64,000 bases of DNA, taken from the NCBI GenBank assembly GCA_045613305.1, contig JAZLAU010000031.1, forward strand, positions 53,981 through 117,980. The letters are read 5' to 3'. Position 1 is the stretch's first letter. The number at the start of each line of letters is the position of its first letter. A program made the position numbers and the translations under genes. Below, one piece after another: positions 8,825 through 17,693 of this stretch. The notes under the pieces are model-generated. The model saw only the letters and a program-made list of their open reading frames with translations. It was not told where the DNA came from and did no database searches. The DNA is from SFTJ01 sp045613305 (GTDB lineage Bacteria; Bacteroidota; Bacteroidia; Bacteroidales; Muribaculaceae).

Positions 8825-10144
8825 ATGGGAAATATACCTCAAGTGAAAGTTGGCATTATGAGCAAAGCCGAATTGGCGTTTGTTTTTAATGGCAATTATA
8901 AAGTTAACGGCACTATTGTTGAAGGCGAGCACAAGGCAATATGTGTGGATGGTAAGGTGCAATGGAATGGTGCCTTATATGAAGAAGTGCATTTTGAGCC
9001 CGAAGATGCCAATCAGGGTTCGTTCACTTTGAAAGATGTGACAATCGGAGTAAACTTCCATTGGGAACGAAAGGAAGACCAAACTTTCAGAGGCGCATTA
9101 AAGATTATAGTAGAAAACAACAAACTGACAGCCGTTAATATCCTTTCGATTGAGGAATATTTGCTAAGTGTGATATCATCGGAGATGAGCGCTACTGCAT
9201 CGCTTGAATTGCTGAAGGCGCATGCCGTGATTTCGCGAAGCTGGTTACTATCGCAGATTGAAAAGCGTCAAAAGATTGATGAAAATAACGAAGACTACTG
9301 TGCAATAGAAGAAAGCGAAGATGAAGTGATAAGATGGTGGGACCGCGAAGACCACATTAATTTTGATGTGTGTGCCGACGACCATTGTCAACGCTATCAA
9401 GGCATAACTCGCGAATCGACTGAAACAGTGCGTCAGGCAATTGAAGCAACTTTTGGCAAAGTTTTGACCTACGGTGGAGAATTATGTGATGCCCGCTTCT
9501 CGAAATGTTGCGGTGGAGTGTACGAACAGTTTGAAAACTGTTGGGAGCCAAAGCACTATCCTTATTTGGTGGCAAAGCGAGATGGAGAAGACGAAAACGA
9601 CTTCCCAGATTTGCAGAAAGAAGCAAATGCAGAGGAATGGATTTTGACAAAGCCAAAAGCTTTTTGCAACACTACCGATGCAAAAATATTGTCGCAGGTG
9701 CTAAACAACTACGACCAAGAGACTCAAGACTTCTACCGCTGGAAGGTGGAATACACACAAGACGAATTAAGCAAACTTATATATAGCCGCTCGGGAGTAG
9801 ATTATGGCAAGATTAAGGATTTGCAACCGGTGGCACGAGGCACAAGCGGCCGCTTATATAAACTGAAGATTGTGGGTGACAAGCTCACTCGCACCATCGG
9901 CAAGGAACTTGACATACGTCGCACATTGTCGCCATCGCATCTCTATAGCTCTGCATTCATTGTTGAACGTCACGAAATAGATGCCGATGGTTTCCCTCAA
10001 AAGTTTGTGCTTAAGGGCGCAGGATGGGGACATGGCGTGGGCTTGTGTCAGATAGGTGCCGCAGTGATGGGCGAAAAGGGTTATGACTATAAAGAAATCC
10101 TTTTACATTATTTTATTAACGCATCAATTGATAAATTATACTAA
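8825..10144 (+). CDS. SpoIID/LytB-domain protein without signal peptide
   Basis: A 439-residue member of the SpoIID/LytB family, whose Bacillus founder is a lytic transglycosylase that cuts MurNAc-GlcNAc bonds in peptide-free glycan strands. The signature is clear: EEYLLSVISSEMSA with the putative catalytic Glu120, followed by LKAHAVISRSW, a Cys-containing middle segment (FSKCCGG), and the C-terminal GWGHGVGLCQIGA motif. The N-terminus (MGNIPQVKVGIM) is not a signal peptide, and the 14-base gap to the upstream gene leaves no room for one. As written the enzyme should stay in the cytosol, unlike SpoIID itself. The AmpG-like permease follows after 12 bases, so it may act on imported muropeptides; that is inference. 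Confidence 0.75.
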   Translation: MGNIPQVKVGIMSKAELAFVFNGNYKVNGTIVEGEHKAICVDGKVQWNGALYEEVHFEPEDANQGSFTLKDVTIGVNFHWERKEDQTFRGALKIIVENNKLTAVNILSIEEYLLSVISSEMSATASLELLKAHAVISRSWLLSQIEKRQKIDENNEDYCAIEESEDEVIRWWDREDHINFDVCADDHCQRYQGITRESTETVRQAIEATFGKVLTYGGELCDARFSKCCGGVYEQFENCWEPKHYPYLVAKRDGEDENDFPDLQKEANAEEWILTKPKAFCNTTDAKILSQVLNNYDQETQDFYRWKVEYTQDELSKLIYSRSGVDYGKIKDLQPVARGTSGRLYKLKIVGDKLTRTIGKELDIRRTLSPSHLYSSAFIVERHEIDADGFPQKFVLKGAGWGHGVGLCQIGAAVMGEKGYDYKEILLHYFINASIDKLY

Positions 10145-10156
10145 TAAAAAAAAGAT

Positions 10157-11494
10157 ATGGAAAACGTAAAATACAGAAACCCTTGGGCATGGGTGCCAAC
10201 TTTGTATTTCGCACAAGGTATACCTTATTTCCTTGTGAATAATATTACGGTGATGATGTTTGCCAAGATGGGTGTTCCGAATGGAGAAATGGCATTATTT
10301 ACAAGTCTTCTTTACCTTCCATGGATGATTAAGCCATTCTGGAGTCCGTTTGTTGACGTGATGAAGACCAAGAGATGGTGGACTGTGACAATGCAGGTGA
10401 TTATGGCGGTTGCATTCCTACTATTGGTTTTGACATTGCCAACTCCAACCGCAGAACAAATAACATCAAAAACAACTCCTATGAGTATGTTTATGGTGAC
10501 ATTGATATTGTTTATTATCACAGCATTTGCTTCGGCTACACACGACATTGCTGCCGACGGATTCTATATGCTTGCTTTAGACACAGGTACTCAAGCCGAA
10601 TTTGTAGGTATCCGTTCAACATTCTACCGTTTGTCGAACATCTTTGGCCAGGGCGTGCTTGTGGCAATAGCCGGATGGGTGGAACTTGAGTATGACAACA
10701 TTCCGCTATCATGGACAGTGACCTTGATTGTGGCAACTGTGATTTTTGCATTGGTGACAGTTTATCACTTGTTTATCATACCAAAGCCAGATGCTGACCG
10801 TCCAACAATTCAAGGAAATGTAAATGCATCGGCAATTTTTGCAGAATTCGGCCGTTCGATTAGGACATATTTCTTGAAGCCAGGTGTGGTGTTAGCAATT
10901 GTGTTTATGCTTTGCTTCCGTTTGCCTGAAGCATTCTTGTTGAAACTATGTATGCCATTCTTGGTCGACTCGCCAGCAGTTGGCGGTCTTGGAATGTCGA
11001 CAGCCAACGTGGGCATTGCTTACGGAACTATCGGTACGATATTCTTGACAATTGGCGGTATACTTGGCGGTATCTTCGTGTCGCGTCTTGGCTTGAAGAA
11101 GTCGTTGTGGATAATGGCAGGATGTATGACATTGCCTTGCATTACATTCGTGTATTTGGCAATTGCTCAGCCAACTAATCTTGGTATTATTGCAACAGCC
11201 ATTTCAATCGAACAATTTGGTTACGGCTTTGGTTTCACAGCCTACATGCTATATATGATGTATTTCTCAGATGGAGAATTCAAGACATCGCACTATGCAA
11301 TTTGTACAGCGTTTATGGCTGCAAGTATGTTGTTGCCAGGTATGGTGGCCGGATACATTCAAGAAGCATTGGGCTATATTAACTTCTTCTGGATGGTGAT
11401 GGTATGTTGCATTGCAACATTGATTGTTACCTACTTTGTTGATAAGAAGATTGACCCAGCATATGGTAAAAAAGAAACAGTAGCAAAAAAGTAA
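10157..11494 (+). CDS. ampG: AmpG-like MFS muropeptide permease
   Basis: A 445-residue major-facilitator protein with about 12 hydrophobic segments. The N-terminus PWAWVPTLYFAQGIPYFLVN and the downstream YLPWMIKPFWSPFVD match the AmpG/SLC33 family, which carries anhydro-muropeptides or GlcNAc-containing fragments into the cytoplasm by proton symport. Loop 4-5 contains SATHDIAADGFY, another AmpG-type mark. It sits between the SpoIID-domain gene (12 bases upstream) and namZ (4 bases downstream), so the three are very likely co-transcribed. The family assignment is firm; the exact cargo is inferred from context. Confidence 0.8.
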   Translation: MENVKYRNPWAWVPTLYFAQGIPYFLVNNITVMMFAKMGVPNGEMALFTSLLYLPWMIKPFWSPFVDVMKTKRWWTVTMQVIMAVAFLLLVLTLPTPTAEQITSKTTPMSMFMVTLILFIITAFASATHDIAADGFYMLALDTGTQAEFVGIRSTFYRLSNIFGQGVLVAIAGWVELEYDNIPLSWTVTLIVATVIFALVTVYHLFIIPKPDADRPTIQGNVNASAIFAEFGRSIRTYFLKPGVVLAIVFMLCFRLPEAFLLKLCMPFLVDSPAVGGLGMSTANVGIAYGTIGTIFLTIGGILGGIFVSRLGLKKSLWIMAGCMTLPCITFVYLAIAQPTNLGIIATAISIEQFGYGFGFTAYMLYMMYFSDGEFKTSHYAICTAFMAASMLLPGMVAGYIQEALGYINFFWMVMVCCIATLIVTYFVDKKIDPAYGKKETVAKK

Positions 11495-11498
11495 AGCA

Positions 11499-12731
11499 AT
11501 GAAGAAATTATCAATATTTTTGACAATGGTTTGCCTTGTGTCATTCATGGGAATGGCACAAGTTAAGCCAGGTGTGGAAGTGCTTCGTGAAGGCGGCTTT
11601 GCACAATTGAAAGGCAAAAAGGTGGGTTTGCTGACTAACCCTACCGGAGTAGACAATAAGTTGAAGTCAACAGTCGACATCTTGGCAGAAGCCGAAGGTG
11701 TGGAACTCGTGGCTCTATATGCGCCAGAACACGGTGTGCGTGGTGATATTCATGCCGGCGACAAAGTGGACAACTCGGTTGACCCTGCTACAGGCGTAAA
11801 GGTGTATTCGCTATATGGCAAGAGCCATAAGCCAACACCTGAAATGCTAAAAGACATTGATGTTTTGATATATGACATTCAAGACAACGGCTGCCGCTCA
11901 TACACATTCATTAGCTCGATGGGTGTATGTATGGAAGCATGTGCCGAAAACGGCAAGCAATTTATGGTTCTTGACCGTCCAAATCCTCTTGGCGGTAACA
12001 AGGTTGAAGGTTGCTTGGTGGAAGACGGTTTTTACTCATTTGTGAGCAAATATGAAATTCCTTACCTATATGGTTTGACTCCAGGCGAATTAGCTCTATA
12101 TCTTAACAACGAAGGTAAGTTGAAAGATGGAGTTAAGTGCGATTTGACAGTAGTTCCAATGGAAGGTTGGCACCGCTACATGACATTCGAACAAACAGGC
12201 ATGCCATGGATTCTGCCATCGCCACACGTGCCACAGGCAGCGCATTCTTATTACTATGCTGTAACAGGCATCATTGGTGAAACTCCTTATTTGCACATTG
12301 GTGTGGGCTATACATTGCCATTCCAATTGTTCTGCGCAGAATGGATAGATGCTCAAAAGTTCTCAAAGAATATGAACGCTTTGGGCTTGAAGGGCGTAAT
12401 TTTCCGTCCAATCTATGTTAAGCCATTCTATGGAGCATGTCAAGGCAAGAATATAGAAGGCGTTCAGGTGTATATCACCGACGCAGTAGATTGCGATTTG
12501 ACGTTGATTCAATTCTATGCGATGCAAGTGTTGGCCGAAATGTATCCTGACCATTTGGCATTTGATGAAGCGTTTAAGGCGCGTTTCAATATGTTTGACA
12601 AGGTTTGCGGTACTGACAAAATCCGTAAGATGATGGGCAAGAACTATAAAGTGGCCGACATCATTGATTACTGGAACAAGGACGCTGCTGCATTTAAACT
12701 TGAGTCAAGCAAGTATTATCTATATAGATAA
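11499..12731 (+). CDS. namZ: Exo-beta-N-acetylmuramidase NamZ (DUF1343)
   Basis: A 410-residue exported protein of family DUF1343, now GH171. Its studied members release MurNAc from the non-reducing end of peptide-free peptidoglycan strands. The signal peptide covers residues 1-20 (ends MGMAQ). Family signatures are LLTNPTGVD, PEHGVRG (Glu77-His78), IYDIQDNGCRSYTF and LDRPNPLGG. Full family length. It follows the AmpG-like gene by 4 bases. The MurNAc it frees would be the substrate of MurT and MurK encoded 3-4 kb downstream, which supports the assignment. Confidence 0.85.
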   Translation: MKKLSIFLTMVCLVSFMGMAQVKPGVEVLREGGFAQLKGKKVGLLTNPTGVDNKLKSTVDILAEAEGVELVALYAPEHGVRGDIHAGDKVDNSVDPATGVKVYSLYGKSHKPTPEMLKDIDVLIYDIQDNGCRSYTFISSMGVCMEACAENGKQFMVLDRPNPLGGNKVEGCLVEDGFYSFVSKYEIPYLYGLTPGELALYLNNEGKLKDGVKCDLTVVPMEGWHRYMTFEQTGMPWILPSPHVPQAAHSYYYAVTGIIGETPYLHIGVGYTLPFQLFCAEWIDAQKFSKNMNALGLKGVIFRPIYVKPFYGACQGKNIEGVQVYITDAVDCDLTLIQFYAMQVLAEMYPDHLAFDEAFKARFNMFDKVCGTDKIRKMMGKNYKVADIIDYWNKDAAAFKLESSKYYLYR

Positions 12732-12736
12732 AAAAT

Positions 12737-12755
12737 AACCGGCAAGCAGCCGGTT
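12737..12755 (+). other. Intercistronic hairpin
   Basis: AACCGGC, a five-base loop AAGCA, and GCCGGTT form a perfect 7-bp stem six bases after the namZ stop. No T-run follows, so it is more likely an mRNA processing or stability element, or a weak attenuator, than a terminator. Confidence 0.5.
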
Positions 12756-12775
12756 GATAAAAACAGATTATTACG

Positions 12776-15568
12776 ATGGATGCAAAGTATAAACAATATT
12801 ATGATAGGGTTTCAGCCTATATTCCAGCCGACAGATTGTATACAGACGATTTGCATTGCTTGGCATGGGGTACAGATGCCGGATTCTATCGCCGTCTTCC
12901 ACAGATTGTGATTCGTTCGAAGAGCGAAGCCGAAGTGGCCCGCTTGCTGAGCGATGCAAATGAAATGGGTTTGCCGGTAACATTTAGAGCCGCCGGAACG
13001 AGCCTATCGGGTCAAGCAATCACCGACTCGATATTGATAGTGGCGGGGAAGAATTGGGAAAAATATAGTGTTGCCGACGATGCATCGACCATCACCCTCG
13101 AACCGGGAATTGTGGGTGAGCGAGTGAATGAAATACTGGCACCATATGGCAAGATTTTCAGCCCCGACCCAGCGTCGAAGAAATCGGCAATGGTGGGCGG
13201 TATCGTTATGAACAACGCATCGGGAATGAATTGCGGCACTCATGCCAACAGCGACCGCGTGTTGGTTAGTGCTCGCATAGTGTTTGCCGATGGTACAGTG
13301 CTCGACACAGGAAGCGAAGAAAGTCGTGCTGAGTTTGTAAAAACGCACGGCGATTTTGTGAAGAAAATTGAAGAACTTCGCGACCGAGTGATGGCTGACG
13401 AACAATTGGTGGCACGCATACGCCATAAATATGCCATTAAAAATGTTACAGGGCTAAACATCTATCCGTTTGTGTTATATACCGACCCATTTGAAATTAT
13501 AACACACTTGCTGGTAGGTTCAGAGGGAACTTTGGCATTTGCGAGCCAGTTTACGATGAACACCGGTCACAAGTATAAGCATTCGGCAAGCGCTATGCTT
13601 TATTTCTCAACGATGAAGGAAGCATGCGATGCAGTAGTGGCTATGAAGCCGGGTCCGGTGTTTAGTGCTGAAATTTTGGATAAAAAGTCGCTATCGTCGG
13701 TTAATGATACCACTGGCGAGGGTTTGACAGCGGTGTTGACCGAAACAAAGGCCGACACTAAGGAGGAACTTAATGCAAATATTGAAAAGATTAAGGAACT
13801 CATAGCGCCGTTTAACCTATATGTGCCAGCTAATTTCACCGATAACCCTGAAGAATATTCAAAATATTGGGCAATTCGTTCGGGCATCTTCCCATCGGTG
13901 GGAGGTACTCGTCCGTTAGGCACGACGGTGATTATTGAAGACATAGCATTCCACATCGAAGACCTTACACAGGCCACTCTCGATTTGGAAGAGATGCTTT
14001 TGAAGCATGGCTATGACGATTCGTGCATTTATGGACACGCTCTTGAAGGCAACTATCACTTTATCATAGCACAGTCGTTTGAAACTGAAGACGATGTGAA
14101 GAAGTATCAGAATTTGATGCTTGAAATTGAAAAACTTGTGGTTGACAAGTATGATGGTTCGCTGAAAGCCGAACACGGCACAGGTCGCAACATGGCACCA
14201 TTTGTGAAGCATGAGTGGGGCGAAAAGGCCTATGAGATAATGAAGGAGGTGAAGACGCTCTTCGACCCAAATAACATTCTAAATCCAGGTGTAATCTTCA
14301 ACGATGACCCAGAATGTTACATTAAGGGCATAAAGCCGCTTCCGTTGACCAACGACCATGTGAATAAGTGCATAGAGTGCGGTTTCTGTGAAGTTAACTG
14401 TATGAGTTGCGGTTTCACAATGTCGTCGCGTCAACGCATTGTGGTGCAGCGCGAATTGTCGAGACTACGAGCCACTGGCGAAGACCCACAACGCTTGAAA
14501 CGCTTGGAAGAGCAGTTTAAGTATTATGGCAATGAAACCTGTGCAGGAGATGGAATGTGTAGCACATCGTGCCCGATGAAGATAAATGTGGGCGAGATGA
14601 TACACGACTTGCGAGCAGAGGCGTTGCCAAAGGGCAGTTTTGGCTACAAGGTGGGCGATTTTGTGGCTAACAACCTAAAAACTACACTTGGCGCTCTTAA
14701 ACCAATGCTTACTGCAGCAGGCGTGGCTCAGAGCATACTTGGCGACAAGGTGGTGCGTTCGGTGGGCGGTGCCTTGCATAAGGTGGGCGTGCCATTGTGG
14801 ACACCATCGTTGCCAACGGCGCATTATAAGAGAGATGTTTACATGAGTCCAAGCGACAAGAAGGTGGTTTATTTCCCAAGTTGCTTGAACCAGACAATGG
14901 GATATAGCAAGTCGGGAGGAAAGAAGGCTGACTTGGTGGATGTGGTGATAAGTTTCTTGCAGAAATCGGGCTGGGAAGTGATATTCCCACAAGACATGGA
15001 CAATTTGTGCTGTGGTACGATTTGGGAAAGCAAGGGCATGCTCGACATTGCCGACCGCAAGACTTTAGAGTTGGAAGAAGCCTTGCTTAAGGCGTCGGAA
15101 GGCGGTAAATATCCTGTGGTGTGCGACCAAAGCCCATGTTTGCATCGTATGCGCGAAAACATGAAACGCATTCACCCGCTTGAATTGATGGAGTTTATCC
15201 ACGATTTTGTGGCTCAAGATTTGGAATTTAAGCAAACCGATGAACCAATAGCAATTCACTTGACATGTTCAACACGAAAGATGGGCATCTCGGGCAAACT
15301 GTTGGCGTTAGCCGACCGCTGTTCAAGCAATGTGCTTGTGCCTGAAGAAGTGGGCTGCTGTGGATTTGCCGGCGATAAGGGTTTCTTTGTCCCAGAGCTT
15401 AACGAATATGGCTTGCGAAAGTTGCGTCCACAGATTGAACGTGGCGGCATAAAGCGCGGATTCTCAAACAGCCGAACTTGTGAAATAGGTTTGACAACAA
15501 ATTCTGGAATACCTTATCAGTCGTTGGTTTATTTAATTGACGAATGTACAGTACCTAAAAAAAATTAA
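12776..15568 (+). CDS. FAD/Fe-S D-lactate dehydrogenase-like oxidoreductase (GlcD-GlcF fusion)
   Basis: A 930-residue fusion. Residues about 45-520 form an FAD-binding type 4 oxidase (PVTFRAAGTSLSGQA, VGGIVMNNASGMNCG, SAEHGTGRNMAPF-like segment). Residues about 535-620 hold two ferredoxin clusters (CIECGFCEVNCMSCG; CAGDGMCSTSCP). The C-terminus has CCG/heterodisulfide-type cysteine motifs (FPSCLNQ, NLCCGTIWES, HLTCSTRK, EVGCCGFAGDKG). Such fusions oxidise D-lactate, glycolate or other D-2-hydroxyacids and pass electrons to the quinone pool. MurQ, encoded in the same cluster, liberates D-lactate from MurNAc-6-P, so D-lactate is the best guess for substrate. That choice is inferred from context; the family could also act on D-2-hydroxyglutarate or glycolate. 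Confidence 0.75.
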   Translation: MDAKYKQYYDRVSAYIPADRLYTDDLHCLAWGTDAGFYRRLPQIVIRSKSEAEVARLLSDANEMGLPVTFRAAGTSLSGQAITDSILIVAGKNWEKYSVADDASTITLEPGIVGERVNEILAPYGKIFSPDPASKKSAMVGGIVMNNASGMNCGTHANSDRVLVSARIVFADGTVLDTGSEESRAEFVKTHGDFVKKIEELRDRVMADEQLVARIRHKYAIKNVTGLNIYPFVLYTDPFEIITHLLVGSEGTLAFASQFTMNTGHKYKHSASAMLYFSTMKEACDAVVAMKPGPVFSAEILDKKSLSSVNDTTGEGLTAVLTETKADTKEELNANIEKIKELIAPFNLYVPANFTDNPEEYSKYWAIRSGIFPSVGGTRPLGTTVIIEDIAFHIEDLTQATLDLEEMLLKHGYDDSCIYGHALEGNYHFIIAQSFETEDDVKKYQNLMLEIEKLVVDKYDGSLKAEHGTGRNMAPFVKHEWGEKAYEIMKEVKTLFDPNNILNPGVIFNDDPECYIKGIKPLPLTNDHVNKCIECGFCEVNCMSCGFTMSSRQRIVVQRELSRLRATGEDPQRLKRLEEQFKYYGNETCAGDGMCSTSCPMKINVGEMIHDLRAEALPKGSFGYKVGDFVANNLKTTLGALKPMLTAAGVAQSILGDKVVRSVGGALHKVGVPLWTPSLPTAHYKRDVYMSPSDKKVVYFPSCLNQTMGYSKSGGKKADLVDVVISFLQKSGWEVIFPQDMDNLCCGTIWESKGMLDIADRKTLELEEALLKASEGGKYPVVCDQSPCLHRMRENMKRIHPLELMEFIHDFVAQDLEFKQTDEPIAIHLTCSTRKMGISGKLLALADRCSSNVLVPEEVGCCGFAGDKGFFVPELNEYGLRKLRPQIERGGIKRGFSNSRTCEIGLTTNSGIPYQSLVYLIDECTVPKKN

Positions 15569-15572
15569 TGAT

Positions 15573-16793
15573 ATGGCAGAAAAAATTCAAAGCAACAGAT
15601 TGCTGTCGCTCGATATCATAAGAGGCATTACTATTGCCGGCATGATTTTGGTGAATAATCCTGGGTCATGGGGTCATATGTATGCGCCTTTGGCACATGC
15701 CGAATGGAATGGTTTGACGCCAACCGATTTGGTGTTCCCGTTCTTTATGTTTATCATGGGCGTGGCTTGCTTTTTCTCTTTGAAAAAGTTTGATTTTAAA
15801 CTCACAAAGCAATCGTTTTTCAAGATATTGCGCCGTTCGGTGATTTTGTTCTTGATAGGATGGGCCATACAGTGGTTTAGTCATTTCTGCTATTCGCTGG
15901 CTCGTGGAGAAGGCTTTATGGAGGCCATTAACAACCTAAGCACGCTTCGCATATTGGGTGTTTTGCAGCGCTTGGCAATTTGCTATTTTGCCACAGCAAT
16001 TATAGCAAGCACAGTGAAGATTAAGCGCATCCCTTGGATTGTGGTTGTGCTTTTGGTTGGCTATTCGTTTATGTTGCTTTTGGGTAACGGCTACGAAGTG
16101 TCGCTCGATAACATTATTTATCGTATCGATAATGCTATATTGACACCAGAACACATGTATCATCAAGGCAATTGGGCAGTGTTGTCGCAAGAGTTGACCT
16201 TGGCCGAAGGTTATGGTGGTCAGGAAATGTTGCGTCCGGCTTTCGACCCTGAAGGCCTTTGCAGCACTATTCCAGCCATAGCGCATGTGCTAATTGGTTT
16301 CTTGTTCGGTAGTTTAATCACCAAGGTTAAAGATAATTATGAGCGAGTTCGCAACTTGCTGCTTGCCGGAACAATAATGATGATGGTGGCATGGTTGTTG
16401 ACCTACGCAATGCCGTTGAATAAGAACCTTTGGTCGCCAACCTTCACTGTTATGACCTGTGGCATGGCAGCGTCGTTGATGGGAGTCTTGATATGGCTAA
16501 TCGACATTAAGGGCTATAAGGCATGGTGCAAATTCTTCGAAGCATTTGGTGTTAATCCGTTGTTCATGTATTTGATGGGCAGCGTAGTGAGCATCTTGTT
16601 TGGAGCAATATCAGTGCCATGGTTTGGCGAAACAATTTCAATTCACAATGTTATCTATAAAGAAATATGGATGAACGTTGTGGGCACAGAATGGATTAAG
16701 ATGGCTTCGTGCTTGTATGCGATAACAACAGTTTGCATCGTTTGGTGCATAGGATATGTATTATACAAAAAGAAAATTTATATAAAGTTATGA
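15573..16793 (+). CDS. murT: MurT-like inner-membrane MurNAc transporter (COG4299/DUF5009)
   Basis: A 406-residue polytopic membrane protein with about 10-11 hydrophobic segments, belonging to COG4299, the family related to heparan-alpha-glucosaminide acetyltransferase. Recognisable parts are LLSLDIIRGITIAGMILVN, GLTPTDLVFPFFMFIMG and FGVNPLFMYLMG. In Tannerella forsythia the corresponding protein, MurT, is reported as the MurNAc importer encoded in front of murK and murQ. The same three-gene order occurs here, which is strong support. The ATG at 15573 is chosen over an upstream TTG at 15537 that overlaps the dehydrogenase gene. Its stop overlaps the murK start by four bases (ATGA), so the two are translationally coupled. 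Confidence 0.75.
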   Translation: MAEKIQSNRLLSLDIIRGITIAGMILVNNPGSWGHMYAPLAHAEWNGLTPTDLVFPFFMFIMGVACFFSLKKFDFKLTKQSFFKILRRSVILFLIGWAIQWFSHFCYSLARGEGFMEAINNLSTLRILGVLQRLAICYFATAIIASTVKIKRIPWIVVVLLVGYSFMLLLGNGYEVSLDNIIYRIDNAILTPEHMYHQGNWAVLSQELTLAEGYGGQEMLRPAFDPEGLCSTIPAIAHVLIGFLFGSLITKVKDNYERVRNLLLAGTIMMMVAWLLTYAMPLNKNLWSPTFTVMTCGMAASLMGVLIWLIDIKGYKAWCKFFEAFGVNPLFMYLMGSVVSILFGAISVPWFGETISIHNVIYKEIWMNVVGTEWIKMASCLYAITTVCIVWCIGYVLYKKKIYIKL

Positions 16794-17632
16794 TTTTAAT
16801 TGCAGATTGCGGTAGCACCAAGACAGATTGGGTACTGCTAAACGGAAGTGAAAAAGTGGCACAAGTGTTCACACAAGGTATGAACGCATTGATGCTAAGT
16901 GAAGATCAAATGGCAGAAATTATTGCCAATGAGTTGATGCCTCATATTTCGGCCGACGATGTAACCGAAGTATATTACTACGGTGCAGGCTGTATAAATG
17001 AGGATATCAATAGTTGTGTAGAACGTGCAATACGTCGCAACATGCCAAAGGCAGGCGAGGTTGAAATCAACACCGACCTATTGGCAGCAGCACGTGCATT
17101 GTGTGGCAACAAGCCTGGTATTGCATGTATTCTTGGAACAGGTTCTAACTCTTGCTACTACGACGGCGAAAAGATTGTAGACAATGTTTCTCCATTGGGT
17201 TACATTTTGGGTGACGAAGGTAGTGGTGCAGTTCTTGGCAAGCGTCTTGTGGGTGACTTGTTGAAGCGTCAGTTGCCAAAGCACCTTGAAGAAGAGTTCT
17301 ACGAAACATACCACTACGACCGTAGCGCTATCATCCAAAAGGTATATCGCGAACCAGGTGGTAACCGTTTCTTGGCAACATTCTCACCATTCTTGAGCAA
17401 GAACATCGAAGAACCAGCAATTCACCGTTTGGTGCTTAATGAATTTAAGGCATTCTTCGTGAGAAACGTAGAAAACTACGAAAACTATAAGGAATTGCCA
17501 GTTAACTTTGTGGGTTCAGTGGCACTACACTACCGTGCAGTGTTGGAAGAAGCAGCCAGTGCATTGTATATCAACATTGGCAATATCATTAAGAGCCCAA
17601 TGCAAGGCCTTGTTAAATATCACTCAAAGTGA
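16790..17632 (+). CDS. murK: MurNAc kinase MurK (BadF/BadG/ASKHA family)
   Basis: A 280-residue sugar kinase of the BadF/BadG group in the ASKHA superfamily. The phosphate-1 loop is ADCGSTKTDW at residues 5-14, the phosphate-2 loop CILGTGSNSCYYDG near residue 118, and GYILGDEGSGAVLG near residue 140. Homologues phosphorylate N-acetylglucosamine or N-acetylmuramate at position 6. Context decides here: it overlaps murT by four bases and lies 61 bases before murQ, so the product should be MurNAc-6-phosphate. The ATG at 16790 is preferred to a further-upstream in-frame start because the latter would add 27 residues before the conserved N-terminal strand. Confidence 0.8.
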   Translation: MILIADCGSTKTDWVLLNGSEKVAQVFTQGMNALMLSEDQMAEIIANELMPHISADDVTEVYYYGAGCINEDINSCVERAIRRNMPKAGEVEINTDLLAAARALCGNKPGIACILGTGSNSCYYDGEKIVDNVSPLGYILGDEGSGAVLGKRLVGDLLKRQLPKHLEEEFYETYHYDRSAIIQKVYREPGGNRFLATFSPFLSKNIEEPAIHRLVLNEFKAFFVRNVENYENYKELPVNFVGSVALHYRAVLEEAASALYINIGNIIKSPMQGLVKYHSK

Positions 17633-17693
17633 TGTTCTGACGAGATGTAGAATAACGCAATTTATAACAAATTGAACAAAAAAGTGAACAAAT

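Noticed and set aside
12737..12755. Hairpin after namZ as a true terminator
   Set aside because: No T-run follows and the next gene begins only 21 bases further in the same pathway; kept as a processing or attenuation hairpin instead.
15537..15572. TTG at 15537 as the start of MurT
   Set aside because: It would overlap the previous gene by 32 bases and add residues before the conserved N-terminus; the ATG at 15573 gives the normal protein.
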